A DNA stretch of 56,022 nucleotides from Bacteroidales bacterium. GTDB taxonomy: Bacteria; Bacteroidota; Bacteroidia; Bacteroidales; UBA10428. Position numbers and translations under genes: made by a program. Under the pieces are notes generated by a model. It worked only from the letters and a program-made list of their open reading frames with translations, was not told the origin of the DNA and ran no database searches. The DNA lies in assembly GCA_016926235.1 (NCBI GenBank), contig JAFGOZ010000193.1, forward strand, positions 1 to 56,022. Direction: 5' to 3'. Positions 8,415 through 16,799 of the stretch are shown here, piece by piece; position 1 is the first letter of the stretch, and the number at the start of each line of letters is the position of its first letter.

Positions 8415-9650
8415 TTGAATTTACCATTACATATTGCGAAACGATATTTGGTGGCCAAAAAGTCGCATAATGCCATCAACATTATTTCTGCCATTTCGGT
8501 TGGAGTAGTTACGCTCGTAGCTATGGCTTTAATCGTAATACTATCTGTATTCAATGGCTTCGACCAATTGGTACAATCTCTTTTCAGCACGTTTAATCCG
8601 GATTTGAAAATACTTCCTGTGGAAGGAAAAGTTTTTTTACCTGATAGCGCTGTATATCGGCAGATAAAGCAAGTTGAAGGGATTTATTTCATCTCGGAGG
8701 TGCTGGAAGAAAATGCCCTGCTAAAATATGGAGATAAGCAATATATTGCCACCGTAAAGGGCGTGGATGATGTATATGTGCATGTAAATGGTATTGACAG
8801 TATGATTGTAGAAGGAGATTTTATATTAAAACAAGGAAAGGATGATTTTGCCGTAATAGGGCAGGGAATTGCATACTATTTATCGGTTGGTCTGAATTTT
8901 ATTAATCCTATTATCATATACGTCCCGAAACGATCGGAATATATAACCTATAACCCTGAACAGGCTTTTAACAGAGAGTATCTGTTCCCATCAGGCATTT
9001 TTTCTATCGAGCAGGATTTTGATTCCAAATATATCCTGGTGCCCCTTGATTTTGCAAGAAAACTTCTGGATTACGAAAACGAAATAAGTGCCCTGGAAAT
9101 AAAAATAGATCCCGGGTATGATGCAACAAGGATCGAAAATAAGATTGTATCTATCCTTGGAAGTAATTACAAAGTGCAAAACCGGTATGAGCAAAATGAA
9201 ATTTTTTATAAAGTGATGAAATCAGAAAAATGGGCCATTTTTTTCATATTTTGTATTATACTTATTGTTGCTTCATTTAATATGGTTGGCTCATTGACCA
9301 TGCTGATAATTGAGAAAAAAGAAGACATCGCTACATTAAGGAGTCTGGGTGCTACAGACCAGTTGATCAGGAAAATTTTCCTTGTTGAAGGATGGTTGAT
9401 TTCGCTTACCGGTGCATTCTTTGGATTAATTCTTGGATCTCTTATTTGCTGGGGACAACAAAAATTTGAGTGGGTAAAACTGAAAGGCAGCGGTTCTTTT
9501 GTTATTGATGCATACCCGGTTGATTTTCAGTGGCTGGATTTGTTTTCGGTGTTAGGTATAGTGGCTTTCATTGGATTTATTGCTGCCTGGTACCCTGTAC
9601 GATATATTTCCAAACGGTATATGCAGAGCAATTTGCATATCAGGGTTTAG
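8415..9650 (+). CDS. LolC/LolE-type ABC transporter permease (FtsX/MacB fold)
   Basis: The 411-residue inner-membrane protein has the LolC/E layout. One transmembrane helix lies near the N-terminus (about 20-45) after the FxxxRYLxxKK-like start LHIAKRYLVAKKSHNAIN. A large periplasmic domain follows (about 50-260), then three C-terminal helices (about 270-300, 320-345 and 375-400). The FtsX-family coupling segment IEKKEDIATLRSLGATDQLI is at about 295-314. Lol permeases extract lipoproteins for transport to the outer membrane, but no LolD ATPase is adjacent, so the specific role is inferred. TTG at 8415 is taken as the start because it fits the family and the promoter 19 bases upstream. Confidence 0.85.
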   Translation: MNLPLHIAKRYLVAKKSHNAINIISAISVGVVTLVAMALIVILSVFNGFDQLVQSLFSTFNPDLKILPVEGKVFLPDSAVYRQIKQVEGIYFISEVLEENALLKYGDKQYIATVKGVDDVYVHVNGIDSMIVEGDFILKQGKDDFAVIGQGIAYYLSVGLNFINPIIIYVPKRSEYITYNPEQAFNREYLFPSGIFSIEQDFDSKYILVPLDFARKLLDYENEISALEIKIDPGYDATRIENKIVSILGSNYKVQNRYEQNEIFYKVMKSEKWAIFFIFCIILIVASFNMVGSLTMLIIEKKEDIATLRSLGATDQLIRKIFLVEGWLISLTGAFFGLILGSLICWGQQKFEWVKLKGSGSFVIDAYPVDFQWLDLFSVLGIVAFIGFIAAWYPVRYISKRYMQSNLHIRV

Positions 9651-9653
9651 TTT

Positions 9654-10220
9654 TTATTTTTGTTTCCAGCGATATGTATCAATTTTAAATCCTGCAAGTT
9701 CTAAAATCCTGTCAACGATTGTTGTGCAGACTTCTTCGATCGTTGAAGGAAGACTATAGAACGAAGGTGATGCCGGACAAATAATACCACCTGCTTCCGT
9801 CACTGTTTTCATATTATTTATATGGATGAGACTGAATGGTGCTTCACGGGTAACCAGTATAAGTTTTCTTCTTTCTTTGAGCATAACATCCGCACTCCGG
9901 GTAATAAGATTATCAGCAATGCCAGAAGCAATTTTCCCTAAAGTTCCCATAGAACAGGGACAAACTATCATAGTATGAAATCCGGAAGAACCTGAAGCCG
10001 GGGGCGCATAAAAATCATCCTGATCAAATATCGGGTAATTAATTTTTTTATAATCGTCATTTTTTAACTCATATTCCCACACCTCTTTTGCATTATCAGA
10101 AAAAATGGCAACAATTTCCTGTATTTGATCCTTTAGTGAGGCTAATTTTTGAAGTAAAATATTGCAATATATAGCCCCGCTCGCACCTGTTGCCGCTATG
10201 ATGAGTTTTTTAGGTTCCAT
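9654..10220 (-). CDS. ubiX: UbiX/Pad1-type flavin prenyltransferase
   Basis: UbiX joins a dimethylallyl group to FMN to make the prenylated FMN cofactor used by UbiD-family decarboxylases. The sequence starts KLIIAATGASGAIYCNILL, the FMN-binding N-terminus, and contains the family segments PPASGSSGFHTMIVCPCSMGT (split here: PPASGSSGFHT, MIVCPCSMGTLGKIASG) and LVTREAPFSLIHINNM. The ATG at 10220 gives 188 residues, a usual length; a TTG two codons earlier is less likely. It is seven bases downstream of the outer-membrane protein gene and probably in its operon. No ubiD lies in this window. It converges on the permease gene with a three-base gap. Confidence 0.93.
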   Translation of the reverse strand: MEPKKLIIAATGASGAIYCNILLQKLASLKDQIQEIVAIFSDNAKEVWEYELKNDDYKKINYPIFDQDDFYAPPASGSSGFHTMIVCPCSMGTLGKIASGIADNLITRSADVMLKERRKLILVTREAPFSLIHINNMKTVTEAGGIICPASPSFYSLPSTIEEVCTTIVDRILELAGFKIDTYRWKQK

Positions 10221-10227
10221 TAACAAA

Positions 10228-10857
10228 TTATTTGCTACTTAATATGTAATAAACACTAAAACTCAAAACATTGTTGTAAGAGCCCTGATCATATCCCAAC
10301 ATCTTCGCAAAAAAGTTATAGTAATAATCATTATCTGCACGGTCTCCTATTGGGATCAAAGAATAGTAATATCTCATATTGACAATCCATTTATCACTGA
10401 ATTGATAGTTAATCCCTATAATACTCCCCAAATCAAAACTTTTGTAGGTTCCCATTTCCGAGGCAGGTACTGCTCCATGCTCATCTTCCCTCGATTTTGA
10501 CATAAGGAGTGAAGGAGCAATTCCCAGTTCCGGAAAAATATCATCTGTGATATAATAGTTAACTAGAAGAGGTACTTCAAGATAATGAAGGCTCAATTTA
10601 TAAAAAAATGGATCCGGCTCATCCTGCTTTTCCCTTGCACCTTTTCCACAATATTTAATTTCCATCTGGGCTCCCAGATCATTTGGGAAAATAGTTTTTA
10701 CATAGGCTCCTCCCTGCCCGTTTATTTTATTATAACCGGCATAGCTATCCCCGTCAACCTGGCTGCCAGCAATCCCTGCCATAAAACCTCCCTGAAATCG
10801 TTGGGCAAAAACGGTTGTATTGATTATCACTAATAATAAAAATATAATTCTACGCAT
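10228..10857 (-). CDS. Outer-membrane beta-barrel protein (PorT-like/OMP_b-brl family)
   Basis: About 209 residues with an N-terminal signal peptide (MRRIIFLLLVIINTTVFAQ) and then alternating amphipathic strands typical of the small Bacteroidota outer-membrane barrels annotated as porin-family or PorT-like: FQGGFMAGIAGSQVDGDSYA, LGAQMEIKYCGKGAREKQ, LHYLEVPLLVNYYI, GSIIGINYQFSDKWIVNMRY. LEVPLLVNYYI is a common signature. The ATG at 10857 is chosen over a TTG at 10875: it puts the signal peptide at the N-terminus and overlaps the sirtuin stop by eight bases (ATGCGTAG), so the pair is likely translationally coupled. The ligand or partner is unknown. Confidence 0.8.
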   Translation of the reverse strand: MRRIIFLLLVIINTTVFAQRFQGGFMAGIAGSQVDGDSYAGYNKINGQGGAYVKTIFPNDLGAQMEIKYCGKGAREKQDEPDPFFYKLSLHYLEVPLLVNYYITDDIFPELGIAPSLLMSKSREDEHGAVPASEMGTYKSFDLGSIIGINYQFSDKWIVNMRYYYSLIPIGDRADNDYYYNFFAKMLGYDQGSYNNVLSFSVYYILSSK

Positions 10858-11539
10858 TTTGTAATAGTTTATCAATTAAAACTGCTACACCTACACTGGC
10901 TTTTTCCTTAATAAATTCAACATTTTTATATAAAATAGCATTTATATCATTCGGATCAATCATGTATATTGGGACCCCCTCTTTTACATAATCGATAAGT
11001 CCTGCGGCCGGATATACAAACATTGAAGTACCTATTACCACAAAAATATCTGCTGTTTTAACTATCTCAATGGCCTCTTCAATAGCAGGGACATCTTCTC
11101 CAAACCACACAACATGCGGACGAAGTTGACTGCCTTTTTTACATTTATCACCAAGTTTCAGCTTCCAGCCTTTAATTTCATAAATAAGATCAGGATCCAC
11201 TGTACTGCGGGCTTTTTTTAGCTCCCCATGCAAATGAAGAACATTTTTACTGCCTGCTCTTTCATGCAGGTCATCTACATTTTGAGTAATAATTTGTACA
11301 TCAAAATATTTCTCCAACTCAACCAGTCCTATATGTCCTTTATTTGGTTCTGCATCCAGCAATTTTTTACGCCGCTCATTGTAAAAATGTAATACTAATC
11401 CCGGGTTATTCTTCCATCCATCATAACTGGCTACTTCCATAATGTCGTATTCCTCCCATAATCCCCCCATCTCACGGAACGTTTTTATTCCGCTTTCGGC
11501 ACTAATACCTGCTCCTGTTAATACAACCAGTTTCTTCAT
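10850..11539 (-). CDS. cobB: NAD-dependent protein deacylase, sirtuin class III (CobB/SIRT5-like)
   Basis: The 229-residue Sir2 core removes acyl groups from lysines using NAD. NAD-site motifs are GAGISAESGIKTFRE (9-23), TQNVDDLHERAG (about 94-105) and the catalytic His in LHLHGEL. The YNER motif in HFYNERRKK (about 53-61) corresponds to the Tyr-x-x-Arg pair that lets class III sirtuins take succinyl and malonyl lysine. Only one Cys (DKCKKGSQ) remains where most sirtuins have four zinc-binding cysteines, so the zinc ribbon appears lost or rebuilt. The gene starts at an ATG and is the first of a three-gene minus-strand set with the outer-membrane protein and ubiX. Confidence 0.92.
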   Translation of the reverse strand: MKKLVVLTGAGISAESGIKTFREMGGLWEEYDIMEVASYDGWKNNPGLVLHFYNERRKKLLDAEPNKGHIGLVELEKYFDVQIITQNVDDLHERAGSKNVLHLHGELKKARSTVDPDLIYEIKGWKLKLGDKCKKGSQLRPHVVWFGEDVPAIEEAIEIVKTADIFVVIGTSMFVYPAAGLIDYVKEGVPIYMIDPNDINAILYKNVEFIKEKASVGVAVLIDKLLQNA

Positions 11540-11904
11540 TTTCGTTTATAATGATTAAGTAAAAATAGGTGAATTCATTAAATATTACCATGAACCAGCA
11601 AAGAATTATTGGATTTCATACATGAAGAAAAAGCTAAATACAATAAATGCCAAGTATAACTAATTTAAATAATTCTTTGCGATTTTTATAAAATCTTCGT
11701 TGACTTTGCGTGAAACCTTATTATTTTTTAATACTATTACAATGTCAATACTATTCAGTATTTATAGAACAATTCTAATCATTAAATTTTTTTTACCATT
11801 ATTTTGTTAATTTTAAGCACAAGATAATAAGGAAAAAGCCAGTTTTAACTTGCTGATTTTCTGCAACAAATTAAAACCATCAAATAAAAACACAGGCATT
11901 CTTC
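11540..11904. other. Intergenic region between the sirtuin gene and dnaG
   Basis: This 365-base stretch separates divergent genes and holds promoters for both, though no perfect TAnnTTTG was found. The clearest structure is a 13-base perfect inverted repeat, GCAAAGAATTATT at 11598-11610 and its complement at 11668-11680. The following CTTTGCG and CTTTGCGTG units resemble the remnants of CTTTGCG-type dispersed repeats that also occur at 36531-36612. No coding frame or RNA gene is evident. It is very AT-rich from 11720 on. Confidence 0.5.
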
Positions 11905-13851
11905 ATGATTGATCAGTCGAGTATAGATAAGGTATTTGAAACGGCGGAAATAGTAGACGTTGTGCAGGACTTTGTGACATTGCGAAAACGCGGGGTAAAC
12001 TATTTAGGCTTGTGTCCTTTCCATAATGAAAAAACTCCTTCGTTTACTGTAAGTCCGGCCAAAGGAATTTATAAATGCTTTGGTTGTGGGAAAGGCGGGA
12101 ATGCGGTAAACTTTATCATGGAGCATGAAAATCTTTCCTTTTATGAGGCTATCAAATACCTGGCAGCAAAGTATCATATTGAACTTATAGAAACACAGCT
12201 CTCCGAAGAAGATCAAAAGCAGAAAGACGAACGGGAGAGCCTGTTAACAGTAACAGAATTTGCCAATAAATACTTCCAACGCATACTTCACAATGACGAT
12301 GAAGGGAAAGCAATTGGTTTAAGCTATTTTAAAGAAAGAGGATTTACCGAAACCATCATTAAAAAATTTGAACTGGGATACAGTCCTGAGAAGCGTGATG
12401 CCTTCACTGCTGAAGCCCTGAAAAGCAGCTATCGTCTTGACTATTTGGTAAATGCAGGACTTACCATACAAAAAGAAGACTACAAATTTGACCGTTTTCA
12501 CGGACGGGTAATGTTTCCCATACATGCGCTTTCGGGGAAGGTTATTGGTTTTGGAGGCCGTATTCTAAAAACGGATGCAAAAACAGCCAAATATCTGAAC
12601 TCTCCGGAATCAGAAATTTACCATAAAAGCAAAGTGCTATATGGTATGTATTTCGCTAAAAAGACCATCGTTCAGAATGACAAATGCTACCTGGTTGAAG
12701 GTTATACTGATGTACTATCACTGGTTCAGGCAGGAATTGAAAATGTACTTGCCTCTTCAGGAACAGCACTTACCGAAGATCAGATAAGACTTATCAAGCG
12801 TTTTACCAACAATATTACCATTATTTATGATGGCGATGCAGCCGGAATAAAAGCCTCCCTTCGCGGAATAGACCTGGTTCTTGAAGCAGGGATGAATGTC
12901 CGTATAATTCTGCTTCCCGATGGAGAGGATCCTGACTCTTTTTCAAAAAGTATGGGTGCCAGCGAACTTGAAAACTATCTTCATGAAAATGAACAGGATT
13001 TTATAACTTTTAAATCAAACTTACTCCTTAAGGGAACCGAAAAAGACCCTGTTAAAAAAGCAGAGGTGATACAGGACATTGTACGAAGTATCTCTGTAAT
13101 CCCCGACAGTATTACCCGAACTCTATATGCACGCGAATGCAGCTCACTCCTGAAAGTTGATGAAAAAATACTATTTACGGAAGTAAGTCAAAACAGACGT
13201 AAGAAAGCCGAGGATAAAGTAAAAAAAGAGCATTACCATGAAGAGGTAAAACCAAAAAAGACAATTTCAAAGCAAAGTTTTACCTCTGCCCTGGATACGG
13301 AAGCCCAGGAAAGAGAAATAATCCGCATACTTCTTCACTATGGTAATAACGAACTCTTCAAATTAATGAATGAAGAGACGGAAGAAGAAGAAACAGTAAA
13401 CGTATCTACCTTTATTGTAAATGAGATATTGAATGATGAACTTGAACTAACGAACCCTTTGTATAAACAAATTTTTGAAGAAGTAGCCGATTTTCTTCAT
13501 CAGGGACAATCACCTCCGGAAAAGTATTTTACACATCATCCCGATCCTAATATATCTAAACTGAGTGCTGATCTGCTTAGCACTTCATATAACCTGAGCA
13601 AAATATGGAAAAAACACGATAACTACGTAGAAACAGAGGAAATGATATTGAAAATCCTCGTTCCTGAAATTGTCATTGCATTTAAAAATAAGAAAATAAT
13701 GCAGACCCTGCTTGAATTGCAGGAACAAATGAAAACCGCCCAGAAAGAAGAGAACCTGGAACTTATTGAAGATATCCAGCAACGTTTTATTATGCTGAAT
13801 GACTTAAAGCAGTCGTTTGCCAAGAATCTGGGAGAGAGGATTATACTCTAG
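11905..13851 (+). CDS. dnaG: DNA primase DnaG
   Basis: DnaG makes RNA primers at the replication fork. The 648-residue protein has the N-terminal CHC2 zinc finger (C37, H40, C58, C61 in CPFHNEKTPSF and YKCFGCGKGGN), the RNA polymerase core and the TOPRIM domain. TOPRIM acidic motifs are LVEGYTDVLSL (about 263-273) and IYDGDAAGIKAS (about 307-318). The long C-terminal region (about 440-648) should be the DnaB helicase-binding domain. The CDS starts at ATG 11905. It is monocistronic here; the sequence downstream (13852-14080) is non-coding with a degenerate repeat. Neither rpsU nor rpoD, the classical partners, is adjacent. Confidence 0.97.
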   Translation: MIDQSSIDKVFETAEIVDVVQDFVTLRKRGVNYLGLCPFHNEKTPSFTVSPAKGIYKCFGCGKGGNAVNFIMEHENLSFYEAIKYLAAKYHIELIETQLSEEDQKQKDERESLLTVTEFANKYFQRILHNDDEGKAIGLSYFKERGFTETIIKKFELGYSPEKRDAFTAEALKSSYRLDYLVNAGLTIQKEDYKFDRFHGRVMFPIHALSGKVIGFGGRILKTDAKTAKYLNSPESEIYHKSKVLYGMYFAKKTIVQNDKCYLVEGYTDVLSLVQAGIENVLASSGTALTEDQIRLIKRFTNNITIIYDGDAAGIKASLRGIDLVLEAGMNVRIILLPDGEDPDSFSKSMGASELENYLHENEQDFITFKSNLLLKGTEKDPVKKAEVIQDIVRSISVIPDSITRTLYARECSSLLKVDEKILFTEVSQNRRKKAEDKVKKEHYHEEVKPKKTISKQSFTSALDTEAQEREIIRILLHYGNNELFKLMNEETEEEETVNVSTFIVNEILNDELELTNPLYKQIFEEVADFLHQGQSPPEKYFTHHPDPNISKLSADLLSTSYNLSKIWKKHDNYVETEEMILKILVPEIVIAFKNKKIMQTLLELQEQMKTAQKEENLELIEDIQQRFIMLNDLKQSFAKNLGERIIL

Positions 13852-13914
13852 AAATAAGCCATTTAGTTTTTTAAATCACTACGAAATATCCTATTCTGGT
13901 ACAATATAGATATG

Positions 13915-13990
13915 GGATAAATGGAGTGATGGAAGAATGGATTAATGCAAAATCCAGATAATGGACTATAGAATGTAATTCCATTTCATT
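13915..13990. repeat. Degenerate copy of the ATTATTCCATT palindromic repeat (copy 1 of 3)
   Basis: GGATAAATGGA at 13915-13925 followed by repeated ATGGA units, and AATTCCATTTCATT at 13978-13991 in the opposite sense, form an imperfect inverted repeat. The first unit matches the complement of the 3' arm of the copy at 15125-15175. It lies between dnaG and the histidine kinase gene. Confidence 0.45.
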
Positions 13991-14080
13991 GATAAAAAAC
14001 ATCTTTTCATTGAATACTTTTGATTACAGTTCAATATCTATCGATTTTTGTTTCATGTTTTATTTTAATAATTTAATGAC

Positions 14081-15109
14081 ATGAAAAGATCGGTTTATTT
14101 AACAATGCATGCCCTGGTGTGGATAGTTGCCATAGGCATTACTGTTTTACTTGGTTATGATGGTTATAGTGGATTTTATATATTCAAATCAGTTTATCAG
14201 GGATTAAATGCCCTATTAGCTGCTGCCTGGATGTTAGCAATCTTCTATTTGTTTTATTCAATTGTCTTTCCAAAATATTTTAACGCAAAAAAACTAGCTT
14301 ATTTCTTACTTTCAAGCCTTATTATAGTTGGGGTATTACCCCTGTTATTTTGGTTAACATTTGGATTATTAAGATTCTTTTTTAATCGTGGAAATGCATT
14401 CGACTATTTCGATATAGAATCATATCTTGGAGGTATTGTCGCAATAGTTTTTATTGGTGTTTTGGGAAGTGCTTACAGGATGATCATTGACTGGTTTACG
14501 ATTACTAAAGAAAAAAGTGAATTAGAAAATCAAAATTTGCAAAGCCAATTGCAGTTGCTGAAATACAAAATTAATCCTCATTTTCTTTTTAATACCCTAA
14601 ACAATATTGACGCTCTTATTAAAGAAGATACAGATAAAGCTTCCCTTTCACTTAACAAACTGTCAGACATGATGCGATATATGATTTACGATGCAGAAAG
14701 GAACACGGTCTCATTATCAGATGAAATCAAATACATTGAAAACTATATCCATTTACAAAAAATCCGCAATAGCTATCCTGAAAACATACATTTTGAAATA
14801 AAAGGAAATCATGAAAATACCCAGATTGCCCCCATGCTGTTTTTACCCTTTATCGAAAATGCCTTCAAACATTCTGCATTAAATAATAAAAACAACCAGG
14901 TTGACATAAAACTTATCATTGAACCTGAAAATATTCAATTTACATGTACAAATACGTTATTTGAAAAATCCTTTGAAAAAGATGCAACACGTGGTGTAGG
15001 ATTGGATATTATTAGAAAACGTTTGGATCTGATTTATCCTAATACTTATAAACTGGAAATTGATCAGACAAAAGAGAAATACATTGTACAATTGACCATA
15101 GAAATGTGA
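14081..15109 (+). CDS. LytS-type sensor histidine kinase (His_kinase family)
   Basis: The 342-residue protein has four predicted transmembrane helices in the first 135 residues (about 10-27, 42-64, 72-101 and 117-138), a short coiled coil (ITKEKSELENQNLQSQLQLL) and the His_kinase domain. The phospho-accepting His is H167 in INPHFLFNTLNNID. The ATP-binding part shows LPFIENAFKHSA and GVGLDIIRKRLDLIYP. This type pairs with LytTR response regulators, and one follows about 140 bases downstream. It has no extracellular sensor domain, so the signal is probably sensed within the membrane and is unknown. Confidence 0.9.
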   Translation: MKRSVYLTMHALVWIVAIGITVLLGYDGYSGFYIFKSVYQGLNALLAAAWMLAIFYLFYSIVFPKYFNAKKLAYFLLSSLIIVGVLPLLFWLTFGLLRFFFNRGNAFDYFDIESYLGGIVAIVFIGVLGSAYRMIIDWFTITKEKSELENQNLQSQLQLLKYKINPHFLFNTLNNIDALIKEDTDKASLSLNKLSDMMRYMIYDAERNTVSLSDEIKYIENYIHLQKIRNSYPENIHFEIKGNHENTQIAPMLFLPFIENAFKHSALNNKNNQVDIKLIIEPENIQFTCTNTLFEKSFEKDATRGVGLDIIRKRLDLIYPNTYKLEIDQTKEKYIVQLTIEM

Positions 15110-15124
15110 ATAAATGATGTACTG

Positions 15125-15176
15125 AATAATGGATGAATGAATTCAATCACAATTATCCATTATTCCATTTATCCAA
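15125..15176. repeat. ATTATTCCATT palindromic repeat (copy 2 of 3)
   Basis: Arms AATAATGGAT (15125-15134) and ATCCATTATT (15155-15164) are perfect complements; the right side continues CCATTTATCC. Sixteen bases of the right arm (ATCCATTATTCCATTT) recur exactly in the copy at 32822-32878. It sits between the kinase and response regulator genes. The first 32 in-frame codons from 15137 run through it, which argues against that upstream start. Confidence 0.75.
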
Positions 15177-15247
15177 TAATCCAAAACAAGAAAATAATTG
15201 AAGTATTTAATATCTTTACCACAATCGACTTGATGACTGATGCAAAT

Positions 15248-15928
15248 ATGATAACCTGTATAGCCATAGAGGACGAGCCCCTGGCGATGAAAAAGCTGGT
15301 TGGTTTTATTGAAAAAATTGAATATCTGAAATTATCTCATTCCTTCAGTAACTGCATTGATGCTATTGGTTTTCTAAAAGAAAATCCGGTTGACCTGATA
15401 TTTCTTGACATACAAATGGAGGATCTTACTGGCATACAATTCCTTCAAGCAATTACACAAAAACCTTATGTAATAATAATTACTGCGTACGACAAATACG
15501 CTTTAAAAGGCTACGAATTGGAAGTAAATGATTACCTCCTGAAACCTTATACTTTCGAGCGGTTTCTGTCAGCCGCAGAACGTATTTATAATAAGAAAAT
15601 AAATAGCAACATCGACAATCGAAATTATATCTTCGTAAAAACCGAGTACCGTCTTGAAAAAATTAACCTGGCAGAAATCCTCTATATAGAAGGGAAAGGG
15701 GAATACCTACAGATAGTAACTCCAGGGAAGAAGATTATGACGCTGCAAAATTTCAAGTCCATTGAAGAAACACTTCAAAATTCAAATTTTGTAAGAGTAC
15801 ATAAATCCTTTATAGTCGCATTCGATAAGATTGAGAGTATTGAACGCAACCGCATCAAGATAAAAGATGTACTTATTCCAGTGAGTGATACGTATAAGGA
15901 AGAGTTCTATTCGCGAATTAAAGGATAA
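15248..15928 (+). CDS. LytTR-family response regulator
   Basis: A receiver domain plus LytTR DNA-binding domain, the expected partner of the upstream LytS-type kinase. From the chosen start it reads MITCIAIEDEPLAMKKL, with acidic residues E8-D9-E10, the phospho-acceptor D54 in LIFLDIQMEDLTG, the conserved Thr in VIIITAYDKYA and Lys in DYLLKPYTF. The LytTR part (about 135-226) contains ILYIEGKGEYLQIV and FVRVHKSFIVAFDKIESIERNRI. An in-frame ATG at 15137 would add 37 residues that do not belong to the family and cross a repeat; ATG 15233 is a second option. Targets are unknown. Confidence 0.9.
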   Translation: MITCIAIEDEPLAMKKLVGFIEKIEYLKLSHSFSNCIDAIGFLKENPVDLIFLDIQMEDLTGIQFLQAITQKPYVIIITAYDKYALKGYELEVNDYLLKPYTFERFLSAAERIYNKKINSNIDNRNYIFVKTEYRLEKINLAEILYIEGKGEYLQIVTPGKKIMTLQNFKSIEETLQNSNFVRVHKSFIVAFDKIESIERNRIKIKDVLIPVSDTYKEEFYSRIKG

Positions 15929-15941
15929 TTCTAAAAATCAT

Positions 15942-16021
15942 ACCCCGACGGTGTGGTTAGTAACACAAACACGAATCAAATTCCTGATTAACAATTCTTC
16001 ATTCAACTATCCCGTCGGAGT
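15942..16021. repeat. CCCCGTCGG-bounded inverted repeat element (copy 1 of 2)
   Basis: ACCCCGACGG (15942-15951) and CCCGTCGGAGT (16011-16021) form imperfect GC-rich inverted ends around about 60 AT-rich bases. A second element with the same ends and nearly the same length (77 bases) lies at 38407-38483. This one fills the convergent gap between the response regulator and the PHP gene. The shape is like a small miniature element or REP-type palindrome. Confidence 0.65.
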
Positions 16022-16026
16022 TTACA

Positions 16027-16608
16027 CTAAAACAGGATCGTTTCCGTTATCCCCAGCTCTGAAGCTACAAAACGGGCCATTACCTGGTTCAGCATCCAGG
16101 GTTGATGTGCATCGGAATTAATTATCCATTTAAAATTATTCAGGTAGGGGGCATGAAAGTTACGCCAATCCGTGCGCCATACATAGCGGTTATTTATTTC
16201 TACATAACACTTAGGTGGCACTTTACTCAAGTTCGTGCCCATAAATGCAGGATGAGAGATAATAACTGGTTTTCCTGTCTCTAAAAGTTTTTCTGCTCCT
16301 TTGTATTCGCTTCTTTTATCACGACAATGGTAAAGAAAATAATCAAAAGGATACTTTATTGCTTCTTTGGCCCAGTCACTTCCATCAACTTCTGTTCCCA
16401 AATAAAAACCAAATGATCGTACTGCAGATCTATAAAGTTCAAAAGAATTACCATGCAATGATTCAAAATGGTCACTTATTCCGATTATTTTTGCATGTTT
16501 TACATGAGATATTAATTCCAGAGTTTGTTCAGGTACAACCATACTATCGTAATTGGAAAATATTGTGTGTATATGTAAATCCTGGGGTATTTTTTCTATC
16601 CTCTGCAT
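16027..16608 (-). CDS. PHP-domain metal-dependent phosphoesterase-like protein
   Basis: The 193-residue protein shows PHP motifs in order: DLHIHTIFSNYDS, with the HxH pair near the N-terminus (about 11-23); GISDH (about 46-50); an acidic LGTEVDGSD (about 74-82); ISHPAFMG (about 119-126); and INSDAHQPWML near the C-terminus. PHP proteins include histidinol phosphatase, nucleases and phosphoesterases with a multi-metal centre; the substrate here is not evident. The ATG at 16608 is chosen because the motif-bearing domain starts there. An upstream in-frame ATG (16731) would add a 41-residue hydrophobic leader that overlaps the promoter. A TAATTTTG element lies 29 bases upstream. Confidence 0.8.
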   Translation of the reverse strand: MQRIEKIPQDLHIHTIFSNYDSMVVPEQTLELISHVKHAKIIGISDHFESLHGNSFELYRSAVRSFGFYLGTEVDGSDWAKEAIKYPFDYFLYHCRDKRSEYKGAEKLLETGKPVIISHPAFMGTNLSKVPPKCYVEINNRYVWRTDWRNFHAPYLNNFKWIINSDAHQPWMLNQVMARFVASELGITETILF

Positions 16609-16637
16609 ATTTTCATTTCTTTCATCATAGTTACTCA

Positions 16638-16645
16638 CAAAATTA
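16638..16645 (-). promoter_or_regulatory. -7 promoter element before the PHP-domain gene
   Basis: On the minus strand the sequence reads TAATTTTG, an exact TAnnTTTG match, ending 29 bases before the ATG at 16608. No properly spaced -33 TTG was found. Its position supports the shorter start. Confidence 0.4.
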
Positions 16646-16799
16646 TAAATATTCCCTAACTTAATTCTAGCTAAACCAAGTTCATAAATAGAAATAAAAA
16701 GGTTTACAAAACAAACATTATACATTTTCACAATAAAAAATTTGAAAAATTCTACGAAAAATAGTATTTTTATTAACAGACCGATGAACTATAAAAGCT

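Noticed and set aside
15137..15247. Upstream extension of the response regulator
   Set aside because: It crosses a palindromic repeat and lies outside the receiver domain, so the start at 15248 is better.
16609..16731. Upstream extension of the PHP protein
   Set aside because: The added leader is hydrophobic and contains the -7 promoter element; the PHP domain starts at 16608.
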